The notes under the pieces: generated by a model
Database searches by the model: none
What the model was told of the DNA's origin: nothing
Seen by the model: the letters and a program-made list of their open reading frames with translations, nothing else
Made by a program: the position numbers and the translations under genes
Origin: Actinomadura bangladeshensis
GTDB lineage: Bacteria > Actinomycetota > Actinomycetes > Streptosporangiales > Streptosporangiaceae
Reading direction: 5' to 3'
Assembly (NCBI RefSeq): GCF_004348335.1
Contig: NZ_SMJW01000056.1
Span: 1 to 36,751, forward strand
Length of the DNA: 36,751 bases
Shown here: positions 24,089 to 32,496 of the stretch, in pieces
How positions within the stretch are numbered: the stretch's first letter is position 1
How the letters are laid out: every line of letters starts with the position of its first letter

Positions 24089-24826
24089 ATGTCGAGCTTG
24101 GAGTTTGAGCCTCCGAAGTATGCGCGGGTGGTGCTGGAGGTGCGGCGCCGGATAGAGGACGGCGACTACCCGCCCGGCTCCATGCTCCCCTCGGAATCAC
24201 AGCTCGTGCGTGAGTTCGCGGTGGGGCGGACGACCGTGGTGCGGGCGTTGCAGATGCTGCAGCAGGACGGATGGATCACCCGTGAGCACGGGCGCGGCTC
24301 GTTCGTGAAGGGCCGTCCCGCCTCCGAGGTGCGGGCCAGTCGGCGGGGCCTTGCGCTGCTGGACCGTCCGGAGACTCTGCCGGGTGTGCGGTTGGTCGAT
24401 GTCGGCCAGGTCGACGCGCCGGGGCCGGTGGCGGCGCTGCTCGGCCTCGACGGCGGCCGTGGGCGGGTGTTGGCGCGGCGGTCGCTGACCGTCCGGGATG
24501 GGATCGCCTCGGATCTGGTGACGTGCTGGTTCCCGCCTGAGTTGGTGTTCGGTACCGACCTGGACAAGGATGCGGCGTTGCCGGTCGGGCTGCGGGATCA
24601 TTTGCGGACGGTCAAGGGCCTGCGGGTCGACCACATCTCCGAGCGGCTGACCGCCCGGCTTCCCGCCGGCGATGAGGCCGGGCTGCTGGAGATCAAGGCC
24701 TCTGAGCCGGTGCTGTCGATGCTGGCGGGCGTGCATGACGCCTCGGACGTGGTGCGGTTCGTGGTGGAGGTCGTGATGCCGGGCTCGCTGCATGAGCTGG
24801 AGGACGTGTACAGCGTCCCGACCTGA
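24089..24826 (+). CDS. GntR/UTRA family regulator (KorSA-like)
   Basis: 245 residues; ATG 24089 with AGGTGG upstream. An N-terminal GntR winged helix (PPKYARVVLEVRRRIEDGDYPPGSMLPSESQLVREFAVGRTTVVRALQMLQQDGWITREHGRGSFV) is followed by a UTRA effector domain (about 85-240). In pSAM2 and other AICEs a GntR regulator of this type represses transfer and replication genes. The following 124-bp gap carries a matching inverted repeat, so it probably represses the transfer operon. Confidence 0.92.
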   Translation: MSSLEFEPPKYARVVLEVRRRIEDGDYPPGSMLPSESQLVREFAVGRTTVVRALQMLQQDGWITREHGRGSFVKGRPASEVRASRRGLALLDRPETLPGVRLVDVGQVDAPGPVAALLGLDGGRGRVLARRSLTVRDGIASDLVTCWFPPELVFGTDLDKDAALPVGLRDHLRTVKGLRVDHISERLTARLPAGDEAGLLEIKASEPVLSMLAGVHDASDVVRFVVEVVMPGSLHELEDVYSVPT

Positions 24827-24864
24827 TCCATCCCTTGATGTGATGCACGTCACTCCCTCCTGAG

Positions 24865-24920
24865 CTTGTTCGGTCGAGTGGCCGACGTACACTCGTGCCA
24901 CAAGCACTCGTTCGGACAAG
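24865..24920. promoter_or_regulatory. Inverted-repeat operator upstream of the transfer operon
   Basis: CTTGTTCGGTCGAGTG (24865-24880) and CACTCGTTCGGACAAG (24905-24920) form an inverted repeat matching in 13 of 16 positions, with a 24-bp spacer. It lies just before the gene at 24951 and after the GntR gene. The likely ligand is the GntR protein (inference). Confidence 0.5.
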
Positions 24921-24950
24921 CGGTCGGGTGAACAACGAAGGTGGTTCGTG

Positions 24951-25376
24951 ATGGCGGTGCAGGGTCCGTTCAAGGTCGCGTTCGGGGACGTGTTCCCGTT
25001 CGGGGCGTTCGTCAAGGGCGGGGTGGAGCCGGTGCGGGACTTCGACCGGTCGACCCGCGAGAACTTCGTGCAGGCGCGGGACAAGGACACCGGGGAACTG
25101 GTGTGGGCGGTGGAGGTGCTGGACGCCGACCCCGAGTCCAAGGGCACGTTCAAGGTCAAGCTCACGGCGCCGGTACAGCCCCTCGTCCCGGAGGCTCCGG
25201 CGGGGTTCCCGTTCGTGCCGGTGGAGTTCGACGGCCTGACGGTGACGCCGTACGTGAACTCCGGTACCGGTCGGCTGGCCTACTCGCTCAAGGCGTCGGC
25301 AGTGCGTCCGGCCAACTTCAAGGGCGCGGGCCGCTCGGGCAAGGACGGCGGCGCGGCTGCCAAGGACGCGGCATGA
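24951..25376 (+). CDS. Conserved AICE transfer-region protein, unknown function
   Basis: 141 residues; ATG 24951 with GAAGGTGG upstream. Strand-rich protein: FKVAFGDVFPFGAFVKGGVEPVRDFDRSTRENFVQARDKDTGELVWAVEVLDADPESKGTFKVKLTA, then PVEFDGLTVTPYVN and a Lys/Gly/Ala-rich tail. This type occurs upstream of TraB in many actinomycete elements; a nucleic-acid-binding OB-like fold is possible, but I cannot show it. Its stop overlaps the next start (ATGA). Confidence 0.78.
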   Translation: MAVQGPFKVAFGDVFPFGAFVKGGVEPVRDFDRSTRENFVQARDKDTGELVWAVEVLDADPESKGTFKVKLTAPVQPLVPEAPAGFPFVPVEFDGLTVTPYVNSGTGRLAYSLKASAVRPANFKGAGRSGKDGGAAAKDAA

Positions 25377-25576
25377 ACATCCTCGGCATGCTCGCCCTCG
25401 TCGTCGTGCTGGCTGGTGCCGGTGGGTTCGGGCTGCGGCTGGTGGCCGAGGTCGGCGAACAGCGGCGGTCGGTGCGCTGGGCTCACACCCTGGCGAGGTT
25501 CTGCGGCGACGCCGGTTGCGGGGTGTGCCGGTCGCGGTCGCTGTCGGCCGAAGTCCCGCGCGTTGCCGCTAGTTGA
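25373..25576 (+). CDS. Small membrane protein of the transfer operon
   Basis: 67 residues, coupled to the previous gene by ATGA. One N-terminal membrane helix (ILGMLALVVVLAGAGGFGLRLV), then a basic segment and a cysteine cluster (CGDAGCGVC). Small hydrophobic proteins here resemble the Spd/Tra accessory proteins of Streptomyces plasmids in position; function inferred only from place. Confidence 0.6.
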   Translation: MNILGMLALVVVLAGAGGFGLRLVAEVGEQRRSVRWAHTLARFCGDAGCGVCRSRSLSAEVPRVAAS

Positions 25577-25663
25577 TCGGGTGGGGCGGCTGGAGCTGGT
25601 ACCTCCGGCCGCCCCCGTTTCTCTCGCTCTCCCGCAGCTCGAAAGAGAAGAGGTGTCCAGGTT

Positions 25664-27130
25664 ATGGCCTGGGAGTTCCGCAAGCTCGGTCCTGGTGAGA
25701 ACGTTGCCGTTGAGGCGCAGCGTGACCCGTTCGCGGCACCCAAGTGGGCGCCTCCGGTGTGGCACATGCCCGAGGGCCTGGTGCTCATCGTCAACGCCGT
25801 CCGCGCGCTCATCCGGACGGTGGTGTTCCTGGTCCGCAACATCGTCCCCGTGTCCATCGCGGCCGGTCTGGGCTGGCTCGGCTACCGCTTCGGCTGGCTC
25901 GTCCCCGTCCTGGTCCTGGCCCTCGTCGCGGTCGGCCTGGGCGTATGGGCGGGGGTGGACCGTCCATCCTTCGTCCGCTGGATCGCCCGTCCCGCCCGTG
26001 CCCGCTGGCGCCTCGTCCTCGTCTACCGGCGCGACTGGCAACCCGTCCTGGTCACCGCTGGCCTGACCAAGGTCCACAAGGGACGGGAGTACCTGCCCTC
26101 CCTCGTGCGGGTGCGGTGCGGTCCGACCTCGGATCGGGTGCTCGTCCGGATGCTCAAGGGGCAGGCTCCGGACGCGTGGGAGCGGGTGGCGGTCAACCTC
26201 GCGCACGGCTTCGGCGCAACCCTGGTCCGCGTCCGGGACGGGGACCGTCCGGGCCGCATCTGGCTGGAATTCGTCCGCAAAGATGCCCTCGCCGTCCCGA
26301 TCCCGGCCCTGCCCGTCCCGGATGGGTCCGCGGTCGACCTGTCCGCTCTCCCGGTCGGGCGGTGTGAGGACGGGTCGCCGTGGCGGCTGCGGCTCCTCGG
26401 AACCCATGTGCTGATCGCGGGGGCGACGGGGGCCGGCAAGGGCTCGGTCATCTGGTCCACCGTCCGCGCACTCCTCCCGCTGATGCTCGCGGGCCTAGTG
26501 GAGGTGTGGGCGACCGACCCCAAACGCATGGAACTGTCCTTCGGCCGTCCGCTGTTCGAACGCTACGGGCGCTACAGCGACGACCCAAAGGGCGGCATGG
26601 TCGAGTTGCTGGAGGCGGCGGCCGAGGACATGAACGCGCGGGCCGAGCAGTTCGCCGGGGTGACGCGGTCGTTCGCGCCGTCGCATGAGCACCCGTTCCG
26701 GGTCGTCGTGGTGGATGAGCTGGCGTTCCTGACCGCCTACTGCCCTGAGCGGGATCTCCGTAAGCGGGCCGAGTCGGCGCTGGCCGTGCTCACCTCGCAA
26801 GGCCGTTCGGTCGGGTACTGCGTGATCGGGGCGCAGCAGGACGCGCGCAAAGAGGTCAACAACCTGCGCAACCTGTTCCCCGACCGCATCGCCCTGCGCC
26901 TCGATGAAGACGAACAGGTCGACATGGTGCTCGGCGACGGCGCCCGCGACCGTGGCGCCCTCGCTGATCAAATCTCCTCGGTCCCGGAGATCGGCGCGGG
27001 CGTCGGGTTCGTCCGACTGGAAACCTCCCCTGACCCGGTGCGGGTCCGGGCGGCCTACGTCTCCGACAACGACATCCGCGACATGGTCGCGCTCGGCCTG
27101 CCTGACCTCGACATCGAGGGGGCTGCGTGA
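25664..27130 (+). CDS. FtsK/SpoIIIE-like DNA translocase (TraB/TraSA-like)
   Basis: 488 residues. GTG/ATG choice: ATG 25664 with AAAGAGAAGAGG upstream. Two membrane helices at about 57-98 anchor the protein; the ATPase domain has Walker A GATGAGKGS (253-261) and Walker B VVVVDELAFL (D351, E352), then TSQGRSVGYCVIGAQQ and DRIALRLDED. Actinomycete Tra proteins of this family move double-stranded DNA between mycelial cells without a relaxase. The stop overlaps the GTG of rep by 4 bp. Confidence 0.93.
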   Translation: MAWEFRKLGPGENVAVEAQRDPFAAPKWAPPVWHMPEGLVLIVNAVRALIRTVVFLVRNIVPVSIAAGLGWLGYRFGWLVPVLVLALVAVGLGVWAGVDRPSFVRWIARPARARWRLVLVYRRDWQPVLVTAGLTKVHKGREYLPSLVRVRCGPTSDRVLVRMLKGQAPDAWERVAVNLAHGFGATLVRVRDGDRPGRIWLEFVRKDALAVPIPALPVPDGSAVDLSALPVGRCEDGSPWRLRLLGTHVLIAGATGAGKGSVIWSTVRALLPLMLAGLVEVWATDPKRMELSFGRPLFERYGRYSDDPKGGMVELLEAAAEDMNARAEQFAGVTRSFAPSHEHPFRVVVVDELAFLTAYCPERDLRKRAESALAVLTSQGRSVGYCVIGAQQDARKEVNNLRNLFPDRIALRLDEDEQVDMVLGDGARDRGALADQISSVPEIGAGVGFVRLETSPDPVRVRAAYVSDNDIRDMVALGLPDLDIEGAA

Positions 27131-28842
27131 CCAACCCGGCTCCTGGCGTCACGCAACCCACCCTCGACGCTCCCGAGGTCGCCCCGTCCTCGTCGGCCGA
27201 ACCCGGCCCGGAACCGGTGGTCAAGACGCTGGCTCCGCTGGCGCGGGGCGTGTTGGAAGCGGTCGCGGTCGAGCACGGCGTCTGCATCCGCCCCGTCCCC
27301 ATGCGGCGGGTCGACCTGAACACGGGTGCGGCGGAAATGGTCTACGTCCCGTGCGGTCACACCTTGGCCTCGGTCTGCCCCTCGTGCGCCGAACGCAAGC
27401 GCAAACTCCGCGCCGTGCAGTGCCGTCAAGGTTGGCACCTGACCGAGGAACCCGTCATCACCCGCGCCGACCCCGACGCCGAGCAACGCGCGTGGATGGA
27501 ACTGCGGGCGCAAGCGGCGGCGGCCCGTGACCGCGCGGCCCTCGACGGAACGGCGGACGGGGAAGACACCTCGTTCTGGGACGCGGTCATTCGCGACCTC
27601 GACAACGAGCTTGAACGCACCGGGGTCCGCGGCTCCCTCAAAACCGGTGATGACTCCAAGGGCCGGCGGACTCGGTCGACCCGGCGGCGGCAGGATGCGC
27701 CCGACCTTCCTCGGCGTCCGGTCGACTCCCGCACAGTAGGCAAGGTGTTCCGAGGTGCGGACGGGAAGACCTTCCGGCCCTCGCTGTTCCTGACCCTCAC
27801 CCTGGACTCCTACGGGCGGGTACGGGGTGACGGTACGCCGGTCGACCCCGAGTCCTACGACTACGCGCGGGCGGCACGGGACGCGTTGCACTTCTCCAAG
27901 CTGGTTGACCGGTTTGTGCAGAACCTGCGCCGGTTCGTCGGCTATGACGTGCAGTACTTCGCCGCCGTCGAACCGCAACGGCGTCTCGCGCCGCATCTGC
28001 ACATGGCGATCCGGGGCACGGTCTCGCGGGCTGAGCTGCGGCAGGTGGTGGCGGCCACCTACCACCAAGTGTGGTGGCCTCCGACCGACCGCGTCGTCTT
28101 CGACGGCGAACACCTGCCCGTCTGGGACGACATCGCGGGCCAGGACGGCGGCGGCTACCTCGACCCGGCAACCGGCGGAGTCCTCCCCACCTGGGATGAA
28201 GCGCTAGACGCCCTCGGCCAGGACGAGAACGCCGAACCCCTGCACGTGATCCGCTTCGGGCGGCAGATCGATGCGCAAGGCGTCCTCGCCGACTCGGCCG
28301 ATTCCCGGCGGTGCATCGGCTACCTGACCAAGTACCTGGTCAAAGGCGTGGCCGAATGCCATCAGGCCGAGACTGCGGCGCAGCGTGAGCACGTCGACCG
28401 GATGGCTGAAGCCCTGCGGTATGAGCCGTGCTCGCCGACGTGTGCGAACTGGCTGCGCTACGGCGTCCAGCCCAAGAACCCGCGCAAGGGCCTCACGCCG
28501 GGCTACTGCAAGGGCAAAGCCCACCGACGCGAACACCTCGGCTACGGCGGCCGCCGCGTCCTGGTCTCCCGCAAATGGTCCGGCAAAACCCTCGCCGACC
28601 ACAAAGCCGACCGCAAAGCCTGGGTCCTGGCTCGCCTCGCCGAAGCCGGAATCCCCGTCGCCAACCCGGCCGACCCCCAAGCGGTCCACGTCTGGGAACG
28701 GGCTGGGCCTGGCGACCCGGACGTCAAGCCAGCAGAGCAACGGCTCTTGCTGCTGATCAACGAGCGCATCCAACGGCGGCGAGAACTCGACCGAGCAACC
28801 GCCTCCGATCTTTCGGCAACTGAGAGCAGAGAGGCCGCCTGA
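27127..28842 (+). CDS. Rolling-circle replication initiator (RepSA-like)
   Basis: 571 residues from GTG 27127, overlapping the tra stop (GTGA). A cysteine-rich segment (CGHTLASVCPSC, then C99) gives an N-terminal zinc finger. HUH-type Rep motifs follow: motif 1 FLTLTLD (221-227), motif 2 PHLHMAIRG (H290, H292) and motif 3 CIGYLTKYLVK (Y399, Y403). Such proteins nick the double-strand origin and start replication of the excised AICE circle. The stop overlaps the int start. Confidence 0.93.
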   Translation: MTNPAPGVTQPTLDAPEVAPSSSAEPGPEPVVKTLAPLARGVLEAVAVEHGVCIRPVPMRRVDLNTGAAEMVYVPCGHTLASVCPSCAERKRKLRAVQCRQGWHLTEEPVITRADPDAEQRAWMELRAQAAAARDRAALDGTADGEDTSFWDAVIRDLDNELERTGVRGSLKTGDDSKGRRTRSTRRRQDAPDLPRRPVDSRTVGKVFRGADGKTFRPSLFLTLTLDSYGRVRGDGTPVDPESYDYARAARDALHFSKLVDRFVQNLRRFVGYDVQYFAAVEPQRRLAPHLHMAIRGTVSRAELRQVVAATYHQVWWPPTDRVVFDGEHLPVWDDIAGQDGGGYLDPATGGVLPTWDEALDALGQDENAEPLHVIRFGRQIDAQGVLADSADSRRCIGYLTKYLVKGVAECHQAETAAQREHVDRMAEALRYEPCSPTCANWLRYGVQPKNPRKGLTPGYCKGKAHRREHLGYGGRRVLVSRKWSGKTLADHKADRKAWVLARLAEAGIPVANPADPQAVHVWERAGPGDPDVKPAEQRLLLLINERIQRRRELDRATASDLSATESREAA

Positions 28843-30002
28843 TGGCGAACAAGCAGGGGAAGCGCCGGTTCGGCAGCATCCGCGAACTACCCTCCGGGCG
28901 CTTCCAAGTCAGGTATCCGGGGCCGGACGGCAAGATGCGCTCGGCCGGAACGACCTACCCGACCAAGCGCGAGGCGGAACGGCAGCTCTCGCTGTTGGAA
29001 GCGAAGCAGATCGCCGGCGACTGGACGGACCCGCAGCGGGCCAAGGTCAAGCTCTCGGAGTACTCGGCCAAGTGGATCAACGAGCGGCCGGACCTGCGGG
29101 CGCGTACGGTCGAGATCTACCGGGGCCTTCTCCGGCGTCGCATCACGCCGTATCTCGGCAATGTGCCCATCGGCAAGATCGACACGGCGACCGTCCGCGA
29201 GTGGCGGGCCACCCTGATCAGTGCGGGAGTCGGGGCGTCCGAGGTGGCCAAGGCGTATCGACTGCTGCGGGCCGTCCTCATGACGGCGACCGATGACATG
29301 ATCATCTCCCGCAACCCGTGCCGGATCAAAGGTGCCGGTGAAGAGAAGCCCGACGAACGGCCGGTCCTCACCGTCGCCCAGGTCTTCAAGCTCGCGGCGA
29401 TGGTGCCGGAACACTTGCGTGCTCTCGTCCTCCTCGCGACGTTCGCAAGCCTCCGGTGGGGTGAGGTCGTCGCGCTGCGCAGGATGGACCTCGACCTCAA
29501 CGCCGGGACGGTCACCGTCCGGCAAGCGCAAGTCGAGTTGGACACCGGCGAACTGATCATCGGGCCGCCCAAGTCACGGGCTGGCCTCCGCACCGTGGCA
29601 CTCCCCCAAGCGATCATCCCGGACCTGCGGCGGCATCTCGGCAACTTCACCGGCGCTGAGCCTGACGCGCTGATCTTCACCGGCAAGCGCGGGGGCGTCC
29701 TGCGGCGGGCGAACTTCCGGCGCTCCACCAAGTGGGGCGAGACCGTGACCAAGCTCGGCGTGCCGAACCTGCACTTTCACGACCTCCGCCACACCGGGAA
29801 CACGTTCGCGGCCGAGTCCGGCGCGACGCTCCGCGACCTCATGGAACGGATGGGCCATGACAGCGTGCGGGCCGCGATGATCTACCAGCACCGGACGGCG
29901 GGCGGTAACCGGGCCATCGCCCAGGCCATGGACAACAAGATCAACAGCGAGAACCCGGATGACGACGACGGTGCGGCCGGATCGCTCGCGCTCGTCGGCT
30001 AA
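28842..30002 (+). CDS. int: Tyrosine recombinase, integrase of the AICE
   Basis: 386 residues. An N-terminal AP2-like arm-binding domain (RFGSIRELPSGRFQVRYPGPDGK...PTKREAERQL), a SAM-like core-binding domain (about 70-165) and a catalytic domain with R205 (SLRWGEV), K244, H313-R316 (HDLRH), H339 (MGHDS) and the nucleophile Y348 (MIYQHR). It recombines attP with the tRNA-Val site. Start ATG overlaps the rep stop by one base (TGATG), so integrase is expressed with rep. There is no xis gene between rep and int, where one is usual. Confidence 0.96.
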   Translation: MANKQGKRRFGSIRELPSGRFQVRYPGPDGKMRSAGTTYPTKREAERQLSLLEAKQIAGDWTDPQRAKVKLSEYSAKWINERPDLRARTVEIYRGLLRRRITPYLGNVPIGKIDTATVREWRATLISAGVGASEVAKAYRLLRAVLMTATDDMIISRNPCRIKGAGEEKPDERPVLTVAQVFKLAAMVPEHLRALVLLATFASLRWGEVVALRRMDLDLNAGTVTVRQAQVELDTGELIIGPPKSRAGLRTVALPQAIIPDLRRHLGNFTGAEPDALIFTGKRGGVLRRANFRRSTKWGETVTKLGVPNLHFHDLRHTGNTFAAESGATLRDLMERMGHDSVRAAMIYQHRTAGGNRAIAQAMDNKINSENPDDDDGAAGSLALVG

Positions 30003-30031
30003 TGGCACGCTAATGGCACGCTAATGGCACG
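30000..30031 (+). repeat. Right iterons: three TAATGGCACGC units
   Basis: Three perfect tandem copies with an 11-bp period, the first beginning in the int stop codon. Two copies of the same unit stand at the left end (18660, 18671). Confidence 0.85.
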
Positions 30032-30068
30032 AAGACCCTGTTCCCATGATCGGGAACAGGGTCTTTTC
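30032..30068 (+). terminator. Terminator of the tra-rep-int operon
   Basis: A perfect 14-bp stem, AAGACCCTGTTCCC (30032-30045) with GGGAACAGGGTCTT (30052-30065), followed by TTTC. It lies between int and the tRNA gene and can also end the tRNA transcript on the other strand. Confidence 0.85.
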
Positions 30069-30116
30069 GCAGGTGGGCGCGGACGGTTTCGAACCGCCGA
30101 CTCCTCGCTTGTAAGG
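30063..30116. repeat. attR: 54-bp direct repeat
   Basis: Identical to 18525-18578. It overlaps the 3' part of the tRNA-Val gene, so the element restored an intact tRNA when it inserted. Confidence 0.93.
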
Positions 30117-30145
30117 CGAGTGCTCTACCCCTGAGCTACGCGCCC
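30074..30145 (-). tRNA. tRNA-Val (anticodon UAC)
   Basis: 72 nt fold into a full cloverleaf: acceptor GGGCGCG/CGCGCCC, D arm GCTC/GAGC, anticodon stem CTCGC/GCGAG with loop CTTACAA (anticodon TAC), T arm GGCGG-TTCGAAA-CCGTC with one G-U pair, and discriminator A. The CCA end is not fully encoded (CCT follows). It is the integration site of the AICE. Confidence 0.95.
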
Positions 30146-30229
30146 GGGTTGCCGGGAAAGCGTACCCGGTTCGTGGGGACGAGCGCGAAACGGTTTCCCG
30201 GGGTGTGGGCGGGCGTCGCGCTGGTCCGG

Positions 30230-31393
30230 TCAGGTGGTCGGGGTCAGGCGGGTCACGGCGGTGGCCAGGCGGTCGGTCGGGGTTGGGACGGTGGCAGGTG
30301 GCATGCCGTCGAAGAGGGTCATCGCGAAGCGCATCAGGGTGGGGTGGGAGAGGCCCTGGCTCGTTACCAGCCGCATGATGCGGGGGTTCTCGATGGCGCG
30401 GGTGAAGGCGCGGCCGAGGGTGAAGGGGGCGCCGCTCGCGCGGCGGATGGCGGACGGGTAGGAGCGGAGGATCTTCTCCGGGAAGGGGCCGTGGTAGGCC
30501 CTTGCGATCACTTCGGCGGCCAGGCGGCCTGCCTCCAGTGAGTAGGCGATGCCCTCGCCGCTGAACGGGTTGACCATGCCGCCCGAGTCGCCGGCCAGGA
30601 GGAGGCCGGGGAGGTAGTGGGGGCGGCGGCTGTAGCCCATGGGGAGGGCTGCGCCGCGTAGGGGGCCTTCGGCGTTGTCTTCCGTGAAGCCCCAGACGGT
30701 GGGGAGGGTTTTCAGCCAGTCGGTGAACAGGTGGTGGTAGTCGGGGTGGTCTGTGCGAAGCAGGGCCACGCCTACGTTGCAGGTGCCGTCGCCCATGCCG
30801 AACGCCCAGCCGTAGGCGGCGGGGGCCAGGTCCAGCCAGATTTCCAGGTAGGTGTCCTTGTGCCGGGGGCTTCGGTAGTAGCGGCGGCCCGCGATGCCTA
30901 TGGGACGGTCGCGGCGGGGATGGAGGCCCAGGGCGATGGAGAGGCGGGACGAGGCGCCGTCGGCCGCTATGACCAGGCGGGAGTGGTGGGTGCCCGTGCT
31001 CGTCTCAACGCCCGTTACGCGGCCACGGTCCACCACAGGCGCGGTGACCTTTGTGTTCTCCAGGAGGGTCGCACCGGCGGCTACGGCCTGGCGGGCCAGG
31101 AGTTCGTCCAGGTCGGTGCGGGTGCGGGTCAGGCCGTGGCCTGAGGGCCAGGGAAGCTCCAGGGTTCGGCCCGCGCCTATGAGGCGGACGCCGTCCGTGC
31201 GGAACCAGTCAGACAGGTCGATGTCCAGGGCGTGGAGTTCGTCGACGGCGCGGGGTGTCAGGCCGTCGCCGCAGATCTTCTCGCGAGGGAAGGACGTCTT
31301 CTCCAGGACGAGGACGTCCAGGCCGGCACGGGCCAGGTGGCAGGCGGCGGACGTGCCGGCGGGGCCGGCTCCTACCACGATGACGTCGCGCAT
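30230..31393 (-). CDS. Geranylgeranyl reductase family FAD-dependent oxidoreductase
   Basis: 387 residues from ATG 31393, which overlaps the previous stop (TGATG). N-terminal Rossmann motif DVIVVGAGPAGTSAACHLARAGLDVLVLEK, the family CGDGLTPRAV segment, VIAADGASSRL, and the second FAD motif LLAGDSGGMVNPFSGEGIAYSLEAG. Members saturate prenyl chains of lipids or menaquinone (MenJ-like) or act on related polyprenyl substrates. It is the last gene of the minus-strand run from cbbL, coupled to the hydrolase gene; a link to carbon fixation is not evident. Confidence 0.9.
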   Translation of the reverse strand: MRDVIVVGAGPAGTSAACHLARAGLDVLVLEKTSFPREKICGDGLTPRAVDELHALDIDLSDWFRTDGVRLIGAGRTLELPWPSGHGLTRTRTDLDELLARQAVAAGATLLENTKVTAPVVDRGRVTGVETSTGTHHSRLVIAADGASSRLSIALGLHPRRDRPIGIAGRRYYRSPRHKDTYLEIWLDLAPAAYGWAFGMGDGTCNVGVALLRTDHPDYHHLFTDWLKTLPTVWGFTEDNAEGPLRGAALPMGYSRRPHYLPGLLLAGDSGGMVNPFSGEGIAYSLEAGRLAAEVIARAYHGPFPEKILRSYPSAIRRASGAPFTLGRAFTRAIENPRIMRLVTSQGLSHPTLMRFAMTLFDGMPPATVPTPTDRLATAVTRLTPTT

Positions 31394-32028
31394 CACAAGT
31401 TCCGGTTGAACCAGTCGGCTGCTTGCATGGTGACCTCTTCCAGGGCGCCCGGCTCCTCGAACAGGTGGGTCGCGCCGGAGATTATGTGGATCTCGGAGTG
31501 GTCGAGTTGCTCGGCCGCCTTCTCGTTCAGGGCCAGGACTTCGGTGTCGCGGCCGCCGACGATCAGGAGGACGGGGGCCTGGACGCGGGGCAGGGACGGG
31601 CCCGCGAGGTCGGGGCGGCCGCCGCGGGAGACGACCGCGCCGATGCGGGGGCGGGCCGCCGCGGCGGCTAGGGCGGCGGCTGCGCCGGTGCTGGCGCCGA
31701 ACAGGCCGATGGGGAGGCCGGCCGTGTGCGGCGCTGACTCCAGGCCCTCGGTGAGGCGGTCGATCGCGCCGATCAGGCGGAGGGTGAGGAGTTCGATGTC
31801 GAAGCGCAGGGCGGCGGTGACGCGGTCGACCTCGTCCTCGTGCTGGGTGAGCAGGTCGATGAGGAGCGTGCCGATGCCGGCGGCGTTGAGGCCCTCGGCG
31901 ACGGCACGGTTGCGGGGGCTGAGGCGGGAGCTGCCGCTGCCGTGCGCGAACAGGACGACGCCGGTCGCGCCGTCCGGGATCGCCAGGTCGCCGGCGAGTT
32001 CGGCGTCCGGCAGCTTCAGCGTGATCAT
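31393..32028 (-). CDS. Dienelactone-hydrolase-like alpha/beta hydrolase
   Basis: 211 residues; its start overlaps the CBS gene stop (ATGA). A nucleophile elbow GLFGASTGAAAA, acid in LLIVGGRDTEVL and histidine in SGATHLFEEPGALEEV. No signal peptide, so it acts in the cytoplasm. Members occur with phosphoribosyltransferase or CBS genes in actinomycetes; the substrate is unknown. Confidence 0.87.
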   Translation of the reverse strand: MITLKLPDAELAGDLAIPDGATGVVLFAHGSGSSRLSPRNRAVAEGLNAAGIGTLLIDLLTQHEDEVDRVTAALRFDIELLTLRLIGAIDRLTEGLESAPHTAGLPIGLFGASTGAAAALAAAAARPRIGAVVSRGGRPDLAGPSLPRVQAPVLLIVGGRDTEVLALNEKAAEQLDHSEIHIISGATHLFEEPGALEEVTMQAADWFNRNL

Positions 32029-32444
32029 GTGTTGGGCGGTTCGGCGCTGATGTCGGCGAGGGCCGAGCGCTCGTCGCGCTGGACGGCCAGGTCGCCGATG
32101 GACACCATGCCGATCGGGCGGTCGCCGTCCACGACCGGGATCCGGCGGACGGCGTGCTCGCGCATCAGCCGCACCGCCTCGTCGGCGTCCTCGCCGGGCG
32201 CGACCGTGATCATGTTGGTGCTGCAGATGTCGGCGACGGTGGTGCCGGACATGTCGCGGTGCGCGGCGACGGCGCGGATCACGATGTCGCGGTCGGTGAC
32301 CAGGCCGCGCAGCCGCCCCTCGTGGACGACGAGGACGTCGCCGATGCCGTGCTGCCGCATGAGGTCCCCGACCTCGACCAGGGACGTGTCCGGGGGCACC
32401 GCCACGGGCACCGGCGTCATCACCTCGTTCACCTTCTGGGCCAT
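32025..32444 (-). CDS. CBS-domain pair protein
   Basis: 139 residues; ATG 32444 with GGGAGG upstream. Two CBS motifs: residues about 8-60 (VNEVMTPVPVAVPPDTSLVEVGDLMRQHGIGDVLVVHEGRLRGLVTDRDIVIRAV) and about 73-125 (ICSTNMITVAPGEDADEAVRLMREHAVRRIPVVDGDRPIGMVSIGDLAV). Stand-alone CBS pairs bind adenine nucleotides and sense energy state. It is coupled to the hydrolase gene by a 4-bp overlap. Confidence 0.93.
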   Translation of the reverse strand: MAQKVNEVMTPVPVAVPPDTSLVEVGDLMRQHGIGDVLVVHEGRLRGLVTDRDIVIRAVAAHRDMSGTTVADICSTNMITVAPGEDADEAVRLMREHAVRRIPVVDGDRPIGMVSIGDLAVQRDERSALADISAEPPNT

Positions 32445-32496
32445 GAGCGAACCTCCCCTCTCGGGCGCTCGCCTACCCAGCGGCGGACGGGATATG

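Larger units (their letters stand above)
18525..30116. mobile_element. Actinomycete integrative and conjugative element (pSAM2-type AICE) in tRNA-Val
   Basis: An 11.6-kb element bounded by a perfect 54-bp direct repeat, with the integrase gene next to the intact tRNA. The content is that of an AICE: tyrosine integrase, HUH-type rolling-circle Rep, FtsK/TraB-like translocase for double-stranded DNA transfer, a GntR/UTRA regulator (KorSA-like), an XRE/TPR regulator and several small transfer-operon ORFs. Cargo is the low-GC YaaC gene near the left end and a HAD hydrolase. Both attachment sites are intact and the core genes show no lesions, so the element could be functional, except that no excisionase is recognised. 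Confidence 0.93.
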
